Assembly: GCA_021613535.1 (NCBI GenBank)
Contig: CP075495.1
Location: 8,184,001 to 8,248,000 of the forward strand
DNA length: 64,000 nucleotides
Source of the DNA: Adineta vaga
Lineage: Eukaryota; Rotifera
Reading direction: 5' to 3'
In this document: positions 1 to 11,915 of the stretch, in pieces
Position numbering within the stretch: the stretch's first letter is position 1
How the letters are laid out: every line of letters begins with the position of its first letter
Translations under genes and position numbers: made by a program
The notes under the pieces: model-generated
Told to the model about the DNA's origin: nothing
The model's input: the letters and a program-made list of their open reading frames with translations, nothing else
Database searches by the model: none

Positions 1-680
1 AGGTTCTTCTAATGTCGTTAATAATCGCTGTAAACCATCACTTAATCTTATTCCGTGTAATTTTCGTTTTAAAAACTCGAAATCGATTATCTCTTGTAAA
101 GGACGTTGAAAAACAATCGTTTCAATTCGAATTAATCTATGTAGAAAATAACGTTCAGCATAACAACAAATGGCAATTATTTCTTTTGTTTGAAGTGTAT
201 CTATTGAATTTATTTCAAGAAAATCAAATAATTCATTAATATCATCATGTGTTTTATAATAATTAAAGTATTCACAAATAATATCTTTGACATCTTCAAG
301 ATCACTCGTTGTATCACGTTGAATTTTTCGTATTAATTTGAAAATAACTTGTTGTCGATTAATTAAAGGTTTAGTATATTTACTAAGGAAAGCTAATGGT
401 GATAGATTTTCCAATTGAGAATAATCCGATGGTAAAGTACATTGAATAGATGAAGCGCTGAGTGTGATTGGTGCTTTAAATTTCTCTATTTTTCTTTCTT
501 CTAAACGAGTTTCTTCATTGAAACGATCGATCAAATCAGATGTTTGTTTCGTTTCTTGAATCAATGGTTTAAGATATTCCATTGGAAGAAAAGTACCTTT
601 TTCTTTAAAATTTATATAATCTTTACGCATATCATTGATTAAACCAGTATAATAACCAGCTAAAAACAATATTGAATTCA
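1..680 (-). CDS. Unrecognised protein, 3' part running off the window
   Basis: Read on the minus strand, 680 down to 1 is one open frame of about 226 codons that continues past the window edge. It is mostly helical and charged, with motifs such as AGYYTGLINDM near its start and CCYAERYFLHRLIRIE further on. There is no signal peptide or membrane segment. The frame opens directly after a possible acceptor (ttttcaag) at 681. I do not recognise the family. The amino-acid composition and the complete lack of stops in very AT-rich DNA make it convincingly coding. The adjoining upstream frame (681-854) does not join it in phase, see that entry. Confidence 0.65.
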
Positions 681-854
681 CTTGAAAAGTAGTTCTTTAT
701 ATTGGTATGTCTTGCCTGGTACTGCTCTAACATGTTTGCCATTGACAAGTTTGAGTTGTTTTCTTAATAACTCATTTTGTTTCATTTTATTTGGTGGAAT
801 AAGTGGTTTTGTTTTGACAACTTTCGTTGCTTGTATAACTTCGTTGATAGTCAT
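681..854 (-). CDS. Possible first exon of the gene at 1-680, out of frame with it
   Basis: An ATG at 854 opens about 57 codons (begins MTINEVIQATKVV, ends KELLF) that run up to the large open frame at 680 and then meet TGA. The two frames differ by one base. All GT dinucleotides in this exon that I tried are in phase 0, while the downstream acceptor at 681 needs phase 1, so no clean intron fits. The simplest reading is one continuous protein with a single-base deletion in the run of A at about 681-683. A missed upstream exon is the alternative. Confidence 0.35.
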
Positions 855-1771
855 GGATAACTATAATGATTGCGTATTTAGAAATTTTCGTTCGAATAAT
901 ATCAGCTGAGTTTTTGTTTCCCTAGTGATTTAAAAACTTCTTCTTTTTTTCATCAAGGCAATTCGATTTAAAATGCTTCTTGATTACCAAGCTGCGTGTG
1001 ATTTAAGGTAATATAACATTTACTTCTCTTACTGTATTTACCTCACACCGTCTATACATATCTTCCTTCGAATAAGTTTTGATCGGCAGCGCCCTCCACA
1101 TAATGATTCATGTTCTATACATCAACAACAACGTCAATATATGTTATAATAAATCAGCTGATATTGACGAATCAGCCTCAAGAACTGATTGATTGCAAAA
1201 TGTCTTAGAATCGCAATAGAACATCCAAACCCCCTACCGATTGTCAATTACATCCAATAGTTTATCGCATGAAAATATATTTAGTAAATTCCATCAAGAC
1301 ACGTCTTAAATCTAATATATGTACTATGTTTTGTCCTTCTCGGTGTCTCTCTTTTTTCTTTTTCTCCTGTTATATCTATCTTCCTATTGATTATGAAAAG
1401 AACAAACCTATAAAAAAAGACGACGAACTTACGATACATATTCTATTTACTATTGAGTCATCCTCTATTGTTTCTTCTTGAAGCAAATAGTGACGTTGTG
1501 CACGCATATATATATATATATATATATATGTGTATGCTTTCGCTCGATCGTTCTACTCGTTAGTATTATTCAGTGAAGCGTAATAGTTACCCCAGTCATT
1601 ATACGAATGGAATACATATGTTAATGTAATTTATTTCTTTTTTTGTACTTTGACGGATCTGATATTTTTTCGTAGTTAAAGAATATGTTGCTTTTAGATC
1701 ATAACATTGTCAAGCGTCTATTTGTATGGTGAATTGTGTGGTTGATAAATTTGTGATTAATTATTAGAACT
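855..1771. other. Intergenic region, no gene seen
   Basis: Divergent spacer between the minus-strand gene at 1-854 and the SOAT gene. It holds a (TA)n run at about 1506-1529. The 70-codon frame at 1269-1481 has low-complexity composition and no splice context, so I treat it as chance. Promoters of both flanking genes presumably lie here, but no specific element can be named. Confidence 0.6.
1506..1529. repeat. (TA)n microsatellite
   Basis: About 12 uninterrupted TA units, in the spacer upstream of SOAT. Confidence 0.9.
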
Positions 1772-3693
1772 ATGACAGATTCGAAGCAACAAACATCGAT
1801 GAATAATCGTCGAGATAGTGGCAATACACATTCTTTAAAAATTTCTATCAAACGTCGAAGAACAGGAGAATTTATTGCTCGAAATTCGATGTTAACAGAT
1901 TTATTTCAAATATCACACATTAAATGTGTACGAAATGCTTTTGCTGCTGCGTTCATTTTGATGGTATTACGTCATATGGCCAATGATCTTTTACAATACG
2001 GAAGGTAGAAAAAAACCCTCATTATCTTTTTAGTAACTAACGTTTTATTTCGACTTAATTAGACTCAACTGGACGTTTGAATTATTATCAACCACAGTTG
2101 GCAAATTACATGTCGTTGTTATTGTTTGGATTCTAATGACTTTGTGTTCAAGTTACGGTGTTTATTATGGTACATATATGTGGGCAATGAATCGTAAATC
2201 TAATGGAACTGATCGTAATAGAATAATTGTTATGGAAAAACTAACGTCCAATGAGATTTGATTGTTCTAGGATTGTATGATATAATTTGGTTGTTGATTT
2301 ATGTTTGTTATTTAACGGGTTTATTAGCTATACCGTGTTGGCAGATAATTCATCATCGATTACCGATTGTTTCTTCGGCAATTATCATTGCCGAACAAGT
2401 AAGTTTAGCGCAAAAGTGTAAGATTGAGAGAGAGAAGGCAATAGAAAATGATTTGCGTTATTGAATGATAGTTTCAATTATAGAAATTTATTTAGTTACG
2501 CTTATTAATGAAAATACATTCATTTGTACGTGAGAATGTTCGAAAAATGACACAACAATTAACAAATTCATCTGGTATGTTTCTCAATTATTCATTCTTT
2601 GAATTAAAAATTTCTTCTCTTCTTCGATTCAGATCAAAACTCATCTCAAGAATTTAGTCATTTTAATCAATATTTATATTTTCTCTTTGTACCTACTCTA
2701 CTTTATCGTGATACTTATCCTCGCACCTCGATAATTCATTGGAATATTGTTGGGAAAATGTTTGGACAATTTCTTATTCTTGTTTGTTTGGTTTATCATC
2801 TTGTCGCTCATTATTGGATGCCTGTTTTTGTTCGATGTTTTACAGTGAATAAAGTTACACTTGAATTTACAATCACAGCAATATTTGATCTAATGTTACC
2901 AGGAACACTCGTTGTTATTTTAAGTAAAATATTCATTTTATTAAATTAAAAGTGAAAACTTTCTCTTTAGCATTCTATGGATTTTTTCATTGTTGGATGA
3001 ATGGATTTGCTGAATTACTACGATTTGCTGATCGAATGTTTTATGAAGTAAAGAAATAGAGAGATACAAATCAATAATTCCATGTATAAATAATGAATAT
3101 TCTCTAGGATTGGTGGAATTTTACATCAGCAGCAACGTTCTGGCGTTCATGGAATGTTATTGTACATGATTGGCTCCATGTTTATGTTTATAAAGATCTT
3201 GCTACAGTAATTTAATCTTTTAATTAATCAATTGATACTTTTCATTTATATATTTGTAGTTATTCAATGGTAATCGAAATATATCGACAGCTTGTGTAGT
3301 GATTCTTTCTGCACTTTTTCATGAATATTTCATGATTGTTTCCTTGGGATTTCTATCTCCAATCTTAATTGTTTGGTTTATTGTATTTGGAAGTAAATTT
3401 GACTGTTCATTGAAATTTATACATTTGTCTAAATTCGAATTTTTAGTGATATTTCGATTTGCATTTCCACAAGCAAAAGGAAGTCAATGGAATACATTTC
3501 TATTATCATTTATACCGATTTGTGCTGGAGTAATTCCATATTTATATGCTCTCGAAGTTTCCGTTCGATATTCTCCTCCTCAATATGTGAGTTAAACAAT
3601 CAATTCATGATCATATACAAAGTTCTGTTTATTTAGAAAACATTCTGGAATACTATGTTCATGAATAACAAACAATCAAAATCTGATTTATAA
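1772..3693 (+). CDS. SOAT: Sterol O-acyltransferase (ACAT/SOAT), MBOAT family
   Basis: ER membrane enzyme expected to esterify cholesterol or other sterols with long-chain acyl-CoA. Ten exons: 1772-2004, 2063-2214, 2271-2398, 2496-2574, 2633-2923, 2971-3047, 3108-3206, 3260-3392, 3447-3586, 3637-3693. They sum to 462 aa in frame, close to but shorter than vertebrate SOAT (about 520-550). Diagnostic motifs are [24 protein letters not shown] (the FYxDWWN acyl-CoA motif), [11 protein letters not shown], and the catalytic His in SALFHEYF. The order [22 protein letters not shown], then FYEDWWN follows SOAT rather than DGAT1. Many hydrophobic segments are present. ATG 1772 follows a T/A-rich ag at 1767. 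The stop overlaps AATAAA (3692-3697). Confidence 0.92.
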
Positions 3694-4152
3694 TAAAAAA
3701 AGTGAACACTCGGCATGATTGAATTTACTATTAAAAACTGTTCTAGAGAAAATAGCTTATTTTTATTTTTGTATAAATAAATGAATTATATATGACAGAA
3801 TTTTGCTCATAGTTGGTTATAATATCAAATTTGTTTTCAAGAACAAATGTTTGCTACGATGAAACAAGACTAGATACGTTCTAAAATAATTACATCGTAC
3901 CATTGAATAATACAAAGCAAGACTGCTTTTTATACAATCATTTTATCTTAAATATAACGAATAACTATATAAGATTGTTCATTCCTGTATGACTCAGCAA
4001 ACAGAAATCGAAGTATTTGGATGAGTAAGTGCATACTGTATATGTATGTTTACTTTCTTCTCACTCATGCGTTACATTATCACATTGAGCTACCTACACT
4101 TGATGTACGAAACAACGTGATATTTCGTTCTCATTTCAATCAATTTATTTAA
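3694..4152. other. Intergenic region, no gene seen
   Basis: Spacer of 459 nt between SOAT and the peroxiredoxin gene, both on plus. AATAAA overlaps the SOAT stop. Nothing else is recognisable. Confidence 0.6.
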
Positions 4153-5050
4153 ATGGATCTTCCTCATATTGGTAAACCTGCACCATTTTTTAAATCAAAA
4201 GCTGTACTAAATGATAAAGTTTTTGATACATCACTAAGTGATTATGAAAAGAAGTATCTTATTCTACTGTTTTTTCCAATGAATTTGTAAGTGATCTATT
4301 TCAAATAACTAACTAACAATGTTCTATCTAGTCTTTTTTCTTTTTGAAATATTAGTACTTATGTTTGTCCAACAGGTGAGATTGAAATTATTATTAAAGA
4401 GAATATTTCTTGTAAAAATGTATCTACTTATAGAATTAATTGCATTCAATGATCGTATAAAAGATTTTCAAGAACTAAATACAAATATTCTTGCTTGTTC
4501 TGTTGAAAGTCATTTGAGTCATTTGAAATGGTTTGTTTAATCAAATGAATTTTCAAATCTAATTCAATTTTCAAATAGGTTAAGTATGGCACATAAAGAA
4601 GGTGGTATTCGTGGTCTTCAATTTCCTTTAATGGCAGATAAATCAATGGCAATTTCGAAAACTTACGGTATTCTTAATGCAGAAGATGGTGTTTCTTATC
4701 GGTTTGTTTTTCATATTTTATTCGATTCCTAAAACTTTATTTGATCTCTATGAATACTAGAGCAATGTTTATCATTGATGACAAAGGCATTCTTCGACAA
4801 ATTACTGTTAATGATCATCATGTTGGTCGAAACGTAGCTGAAGTATGTCGATTGATAAAAGATATTCAACATGCAACTATATTGAATGAAATGACACCAT
4901 CAACAAGTGTTTCGGAAGGTAAATTTCAAACAAATAATTATCATCTAAACTATTTCATTATTCTATTTGTTAGTAACAACAACTAATGCTCGAAAATCTC
5001 GACCAATGATATGTCTAGAAAAAAGTTCACTTCGTGAAGTAATTGAATAA
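4153..5050 (+). CDS. Peroxiredoxin (Prx1-like fold) without canonical resolving Cys
   Basis: Thiol peroxidase of the AhpC/Prx1 type. Six exons: 4153-4286, 4356-4375 (20-nt microexon carrying the active site), 4434-4530, 4579-4701, 4761-4918, 4974-5050, giving 202 aa. The peroxidatic cysteine lies in PMNFTYVCPTE (Pxxx(T)xxC), followed by LIAFNDR, GLQFPLMAD, IIDDKGILRQITVND and GRNVAEV, all typical 2-Cys Prx landmarks. After that the family usually has a GEVCPAxW resolving-Cys motif. Here the tail is rewritten (SRPMICLEKSS, one Cys, no VCP). The GGLG loop is GGIR and there is no YF tail, the changes associated with resistance to hyperoxidation. It may act as a 1-Cys or atypical Prx. No signal peptide, so probably cytosolic. 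Confidence 0.9.
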
Positions 5051-5317
5051 AAGAGATATAGTTATGATTACATTTAATAACATAATCGTTAAAATCAAGT
5101 GGAATATGCTTGTATAATTTTATTGCCTTTTTTTAAAATTATTTTTTAATAACATCAACCAACAGAGGAATGTAGAAAAAGAGAAGAAGAGATAAGTAGT
5201 AGTAGAAGAAGAAGGAAAAGAAAAACTTTCTATATATAATACAAACGAAAAATGTAGGAGTCAAATTACATATCAACAAGTTATTGTCGTCATTATGTAG
5301 TTGATAATAACAAACAT

Positions 5318-8300
5318 TTATCTTAATGATTTATTATCATCTAAATTTTTAGTTGTAAGATCTACATCTGTATGTTCATCGCTATTATTTGATCGAGGAT
5401 GATGATTTGAAAGATTATTTCGTGGTAATAATGGTGTATGATTTGATATACTTGATGTATGTTCACCAGTAAACGATGTTTGATGTATTGTCACATCATT
5501 TTCATCGGATAAAATTTCATCATCAATACCATTTTTGACAATTAATGTATCACATGTTATTCCATCATTATCAATTGTACCTTTTGACGGACGTGTTTGA
5601 GTTAATAGAGGTGATGTTATTCCACCAAGATCATCATCAAGTGTTAAATTTGATAGAATAGCTGGTGATGTTTCATGTTGTTGATGAATAGGTTCAATCG
5701 AAGATACTTGATGAAGTTCTCGTTCTTGTTTTAATGATTTATTTCGATTGAATATACAAGGACATATTAATGTAAAACATTTTATCCACCATGTTTGACG
5801 TACTCGTAAATTTGCTGGTGGTGAAAATGAACTTTGTCTTGTTCGACGTCTTTCATTTCGATTCGGAATCGATGAATGACGATGTCGACTAAATGATATT
5901 CGAAAAACAGATAAACGTGTTGATAATGTATCACCAGCTGAACTACGTCGAACCGTATCATTACTTAACAATGTACGTTGAATTTGTCGAAGAACTTCAT
6001 AACGAATTTCCGTATTGAAATAAAAATAGATCAATGAAGTAAAAAAACCCTATGAAAGCAAAATAGAAAACAAATTAGTAAGTAGCTTAACATCTTTGTT
6101 GATTACTTGTAAATCCCCAAAAACTGCTTTGAATATAACAGCAATATAATACCAGATGTTATGTCCTTCGTTTTTATGATAAAAAACCCACATGACAAAT
6201 AATGAATGAAGACCAAATAGAGGAATTAAGATAAGTATCGACTTAATCAAATGTCTAAATTAATGAGAAAAACATATGCAAGATTGTAATGTAACAAATA
6301 CAACATAGTCGAAAGTTTTGTAACAATCAAATTTCTGATGTTTCATTTTTGGAAAATTTAAAATATAAATTTTGAATTTTGTTCTCTTACTTATTTCCCG
6401 ATCGATTTGTTTGTGCATTATTTGATTGATATTTTGAATAGAGAAGTCGAACCAAATAGAGAAATATACCAAAATTAATCAATAAATAAAACGCATATGG
6501 AACATAGAAGAAATAATAAAAATAAGTTGTACTATCTGCTTCTAACCAACACGTTGATCGATCTTTGATTTTATCGGTTATAATATGTGATCCAATCCAC
6601 ATTGTTAACCAAAATAATGGACTAAACCAACCCCATAAAACGAATAATAAACAACCACGATCACGAAATAAATGACTTGTTAAAGCAGTAAATAAAAATA
6701 TTGCTTCACAAAATATAAATGTTTGAGAAACAGCATCTGTATACCAAAATAATGATGCTAGTACACGACAACCAGTAATCTAAAGAGAAATTGAATAATA
6801 ATAGTTGAGAAAGAATTGTTTTTCTTTTCATTTTACATGAAATAAATTGGATGATTTCGAAATAATTTCAGTATTTCCACATTTATCACGTGAATAAGTT
6901 ATCATTGTACGAGTATAACCACCGATAATTGAATGAATAAATACGAGTTTAACAATTGAACGAAGGATAAAAGCAAAAAATAGATGCATATGAAGCAGGT
7001 TACGGGGTAGATGAAGTCGTCTAAATGTAAGGAGACATCGGCATATAAGCGGCATATTAGGTGGTATAACATAAAAATGAGGTTTAGGAGGTCGAGGTAG
7101 AGGATATACAACTCGATTTACATCAGATGGTTGAAGACGAAAAATTTTTACATAGAAAATCGAAACATACTTGACATTTATCATACATAGTACAGCAATG
7201 GTTAACGATATAAGCGATAAACTTAAACTCATCGTTTCAATCATAATACTAATTGAATTAAACTGAATAGAAAAATAGATAGTATATATAAAAAAAGGAA
7301 ATTCCTTTTTTTCTTTCTTTACTTTAACTGGTCGACCATCACCGAAACATGTTTTGCATTGTATATCAGGTGATATAGTCGTTGCCCATGTTCCATTATC
7401 TAGACAAAACCGTTGTAGAGTACCTAAATGATTGAAATAAATTTATCATATGTTTTTTTTATTGTTTTTGTAAATATAAAACAAACAATTTTCAATGCCA
7501 TAACGAACGCTATCATAGAAATTATTGGAACCATGATCATATTCAATAATACTCGTTGCATATGTATTATTATTCGTTGCTGGCCAACATACTCGAATAT
7601 CACCTTCAAAATCATATGGACATGAATATAAATCTAAATAAAGTCAATTGACTAACAAATTATGTAAATAAATCGATTAGTATTTACTCAATGATTTATT
7701 GATAGAACCTAATTGACGGCAACGTAAATATTCATGAAGAAGTTTGTTCGGTGGAGCAGGAATTGTCTAGAAAAATTACAGTTTTCGAATGTTGGTAGAA
7801 AAATAAACGAACTGACCTTGTTTGAAAATGTACCATTATTAGTCATATTGCTTGTTTTGATTCCCTAAAGAACAGATATACATATTTATGAATAATAATA
7901 AGATATTAGACAGTTAAACTATTAGTGAGAATGTGTATTCAATAGTTGATTGAAAAATCAAGCTAATCGTATTCGTCGAGGTAAATAACACGATATCTAT
8001 CTATGAGAGATAGATTAACTATAAATATATTAGATATCTGGTTTTTCATCTTTTTTTTTCATAGGCAAAAAGGACAAAATTAATAATATATCGAACTTTA
8101 CAAACATATTATCAAAAGGTTGAGGACTGGACGACATGCCATCTATTCGAGGGGATAAGACTGGGTATATTAATGATAAAAACTCACATCTTCAAAACTC
8201 AAAAGAAGTGAAAGTAGCCACATTGTCGTCATTTTTTCATAATATCTTTGAAAACAAGTCTGTAAAAAATATGTAACTTTCTAGTAATATATCTGCTGAT

Positions 8301-9074
8301 AAAACAACCTCGTATCATATATGTAGAATACATATATACAATGCTTGTACGTCTTCCTCTCTATTTCACGGTCATATCTATTCTTTCTTGCTATTTCTAT
8401 CTAAACGTGCAAATTAGATGTATGCAGACAAGAACATTATCTTTTGTTCTCATACTTGATTATTATTAACTTCGTCTGATAAGAAAAACAATTAAATGTT
8501 CATATTGAATGCCAAAATAGACGAATATCTATCTAATCAACTGTTGAAATTTAGTGCCTAGAACATGCAGTGGTTTATCTCTAAAAAATACATACTTTCT
8601 TTTTCGAAACAGCTGCTGTGATATATTTCTAAAAATGTAATATGACTAGTCTCACTCTATTCTCTAAGCTTCTATAATTGAATTCGAATTAATGAAATCA
8701 ATCTTTTCATACCTTTAATTTTTCACTAAATGGTATTTTCGATGTTGTGCTCACTATTCTAGTTGTTGTTTCGAGAATTGTATTGTTCTAGAATGCATGA
8801 AAACAATAAAAAGGAAGTCATTTATATTTCTTTGGCACTAAATATGTGAAATTAGAAGATTAGATTTATGAGACATTTGTATAATACTATTCTGACGAGA
8901 AAAATCTGCAGCTGACTAGTGATTAGATGCCTTTTGTTTTTATTTATGTTGACCTTAGAAGGAAGAAAACTATAGGATTGATTCATTTACCTGTATAGTT
9001 AATTCTTGTATTGTAATTCGAGGCAGATTCATTATTATCACAATGACAACTACGAATATTAAATGGCGAAACAT
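5318..9074 (-). CDS. Class B (secretin-family) peptide-hormone GPCR
   Basis: Plasma-membrane receptor for a peptide hormone, expected to signal through G proteins. About ten coding exons on minus. The N-terminal exons 8991-9074, 8713-8787, 8188-8259, 7817-7864 and 7688-7766 join in phase. The hormone-receptor (HRM) domain follows with CPYDFEGDIRVCWP and RFCLDNGTWA. The 7TM core shows RLHLPRNLLHMHLFFAFILR (TM2), a TM3-TM4 exon (FCEAIFLFTALTSHLF, GWFSPLFWLTMW), STCWLE, KSILILIPLFGLHSLF (TM6) and YFYFNTEIRYEVL at the end of TM7, all class B landmarks. A basic, Ser/Thr-rich cytoplasmic tail of about 200 residues follows. The ATG at 9074 begins a hydrophobic leader. A second ATG in the 8188-8259 exon is also followed by a signal-like stretch. 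The exact ligand class (PDF, PTH, calcitonin-like) is not resolvable. Confidence 0.88.
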
Positions 9075-10195
9075 TTATCTAAACTTTGATATTCTTTCTT
9101 GAAAATATTCAAATACAAACAAGTTAGAATTCAATTCATGATTCGTTTTTTTCTTCTTTTCGCATAGTACTCAAAGATAACTGGTGTCAATTACGCGTTT
9201 GTCGAACGAAACATCTTTTCTATCAGGCATTTCTTCCTCTTCGTTTTTTTTTTGTTTTAAGGACTAGAATGCGTGTATGTTACGCCTACTAAAAAGAGAG
9301 ATATGAAGAAAGAAGAAAGAGTTGATAATTGGCATGAAATGCGAATACGCATATAATATTTAGGACTGTTGTTTTTTTTTACTGTTTGGACCGGAAAGAC
9401 ATATTACATCCAGGATACGCTAGAAAGAAAGAGGTAATTGAAGTGTCTTTGAATGATATCTGCCAGTAACATCACATCTCGATATCAGAGAAGACGATAG
9501 AAAGAAGAAATGGCAAACTTCTAAAGTTAATGTAAACGGTGTCGTAAAGCTTATGATGTATTTCAACACTTCTAACTGTCATATCAACTTGTTGGGTAGA
9601 GGAAAACAAGTATCTTATCAATATCATCATTGACAATAGTTGATGATATGGAAGAAAAACGACAAAATCACTTTTGTTTGTCATTGGTGCGTATCAAACC
9701 ATCAAGAAAGAAAACAAACAAAGATTAACATTTGTTCTATCATATTATCAAAGTTCGATAGTTTATAATTTATTCAATCATATAATGACAAAAGGTTTTG
9801 TTTTAAAGTTTATTTTATTTCATTTTACACAATAGAATACAAGACTATTGACATCGATGGTATTCATTATTCTAGTTATAACTTTTTGTTTGCAAGTTCT
9901 TTTTAGTTCGTTGATGAACGAGAAAAGAAAGAAAGAGAAGAAGAAAAATACGAAGGGAAATGCATACGGCTACTAGTAGTCGTTCTATTTTATTCAAAAG
10001 ACATATAACTAGATGTGAAGAAGAATGATGAACGTTGTGAATAGTGTATTACGCATCGTAACTAGACAGTGAAACAAACGGAATGAATTCTCATGAGAAC
10101 ATTTTCTTCATCCTAGTCGATCTATTTGATATTTGATGCTACTACTCTAACCATATTTGACAAGATCGCATACATATAAACGAAAAACCAACGTT
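9075..10195. other. Divergent intergenic region, no gene seen
   Basis: Spacer between the GPCR (minus) and the two-TM gene (plus). The 70-codon minus frame at 9472-9684 has no splice or homology support. Purine-rich stretches near 9290-9330 and 9920-9955 are the only visible structure. It should contain both promoters. Confidence 0.55.
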
Positions 10196-10978
10196 ATGGA
10201 AAGTATTTTATCCATGCAAGATGAAGTCTATTCATTAAGATGTCGACGTCGAAAATCATCCGTATACTTAATGAATACAACTAATATGAAGCATACGACA
10301 TTGAATGAAAAAAATCCTTCCTCATCATCTATTTATCAATATATTAAAATGACGATTACTCAACATATTGTATATATTCTTGGTATATTTAATCTTCTAC
10401 TCGCTGCTATCGCAATCATTTGTGTTACACAAGCTGAAGTTCATCCAGAATATTTTTCACTTGTTTATATTGCTATAAGTATTTTTATATTTTATATGAG
10501 TACAATCATATTTATTATTATATTACAAATAACTGAAACATATCGCGAGCATTATAATAAAACTCAATCATCATTATCTGTTGAAATTCCTCTATTAATA
10601 CCACAAATAAAAATTCAATCGAATCCAGTACTGATACAAAATCTGCCAACAAAAAGCAATACTCAAACACGTTTATTACGTAGCCAAACATTACCATTAC
10701 CATTACCATTAAATTATCAATTACCTCTATCAACCATACCATCATCACCAACATTGAAAGATTTCGAAACAATTCGTACGGAACTATTACCTAAATATCC
10801 ACAATCTCTACGAAAAAATTATCAATCATTTACGTCAACCATCCACGATCATTTCTATCCACCATATCGAGACATACCTCCGAATGACACTTATCCTACC
10901 TTGATTAAACCAATTCCATTCAATTATACTCAAGATAATGATTCTCATAAATCAAAAGTTAAATTTTTAGGTTATTAA
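10196..10978 (+). CDS. Unrecognised two-TM membrane protein
   Basis: A single open exon. The frame extends upstream of 10196 only from a TTG at 10157. The first ATG in frame is at 10196, giving 260 aa, and I choose that start. A basic N-terminus (RCRRRKSS) is followed by two adjacent hydrophobic helices at about residues 57-80 and 88-112 with a short loop between them, then a Pro/Thr/Ser-rich cytoplasmic-looking tail with LPLPLPL and YPPYRDIPP. No cysteine pattern or enzymatic motif. The family is not recognised. The gene is convergent with the CAP-like gene: its stop is 37 nt from that gene's stop. Confidence 0.6.
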   Translation: MESILSMQDEVYSLRCRRRKSSVYLMNTTNMKHTTLNEKNPSSSSIYQYIKMTITQHIVYILGIFNLLLAAIAIICVTQAEVHPEYFSLVYIAISIFIFYMSTIIFIIILQITETYREHYNKTQSSLSVEIPLLIPQIKIQSNPVLIQNLPTKSNTQTRLLRSQTLPLPLPLNYQLPLSTIPSSPTLKDFETIRTELLPKYPQSLRKNYQSFTSTIHDHFYPPYRDIPPNDTYPTLIKPIPFNYTQDNDSHKSKVKFLGY

Positions 10979-11015
10979 AAAAAACACGTCGCATCAATCG
11001 TATTGGAACATTCCT

Positions 11016-11840
11016 TTATTTTGAATTTTGAGAAAAACTATGTACAGCTGATGGTCGTTCGTCAATGATTGATTGTAAACGTGCCATTGTCATTCGATTC
11101 ATATCTCCTCGTCGTGCTGATGATTTTCGATTTTTATCCAAAAATACGGTCATTGATTTTTTCGGCACAATCGTTTGTCTATTATCAATCATTTTGACTT
11201 CATCTTCTTCTATTTTTTCTAATTGTTGTTTTAATTTTGCACGTCGTCGATCATTCATAATACTACATACAATTAAACAAAGTAATAATATTCCACAACT
11301 AATTAGAATATAAAGTAATCGAAGAAGTCGACGATGATAAGAAATTGAATTCTTTGATGAACCATAAAGAATACATCGAGCAGATAGATTTTGATATTCA
11401 TGCATAGCAATACCAATATAGATGAAATCTGTTCGATATATATTGGATAGAAATAAAGATTTTTGAAAGATTTCATTATGAATATCATTACCATACAAAT
11501 CAATTGTTTCACTAACTGTAAAAGTTGAATAGATATCATTAAATTACAATGAATTCGTTTTACCAAGAGGAAAAATTTCATTTAATTGTTCTTCTTTTGA
11601 CCAATCATCATTATGATACGTATTTGCAAGCATTTTTTCATAAGATGCAATCAATTGTTCTCGATTTGAACAACGTTTTTCAGCTGCTAATTGTAATGTC
11701 AAATGAATCCGAACAGTTTTTAATCCAAGATTCGTTCGTTCGTGATTTATTTCATTGAATAAAACTCTTTCGTTTTTATTCTCGAATATACATGACAAGA
11801 AATCGATTTTTACAAAGAAAATAAAAACAATGAGCAGCAT
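11016..11840 (-). CDS. Secreted/type I membrane protein, CAP (SCP)-like ectodomain
   Basis: Two exons, 11564-11840 and 11016-11515, joined by a 48-nt intron in phase 1. The ATG at 11840 starts a signal peptide (MLLIVFIFFVKIDFLSC). The ectodomain has FNEINHERTNLGLKTVR and LAAEKRCSNREQL, which resemble the first helix of CAP/SCP domains, and YIGIAMHEY late in the domain, resembling the CAP beta core. One hydrophobic helix (LLYILISCGILLLCLIVC) then anchors it, followed by a basic tail of about 100 residues (MNDRRRAKLKQQ onward). The CAP assignment rests on pattern only and is tentative; the signal and single anchor are clear. The start lies 75 nt downstream of the LRRC9 stop on the same strand. 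Confidence 0.6.
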
Positions 11841-11915
11841 GCATAAAAGCGAAAAAAAATTGTTTCTTTATTTTTATTTTTTTAAATAATTTATCTGCTT
11901 AGATACAAATGATCC
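11841..11915 (-). other. 75-nt gap between LRRC9 stop and CAP-like start
   Basis: On the minus strand this short gap contains an AG (ctaagcag) soon after the LRRC9 stop, then AATAAA, then a T-rich stretch before the next ATG. It is too short for an ordinary promoter plus 5' UTR. It fits either overlapping transcripts or an operon resolved by trans-splicing. Confidence 0.4.

Noticed and set aside
1269-1481. 70-codon plus-strand frame in the spacer before SOAT
   Set aside because: Low-complexity composition, no splice context or motif, and expected by chance in AT-rich DNA.
9472-9684. 70-codon minus-strand frame upstream of the GPCR
   Set aside because: No signal, motif or neighbouring in-phase exon.
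10157-10195. Upstream extension of the two-TM protein
   Set aside because: It starts from TTG, not ATG. The first ATG in frame is at 10196.
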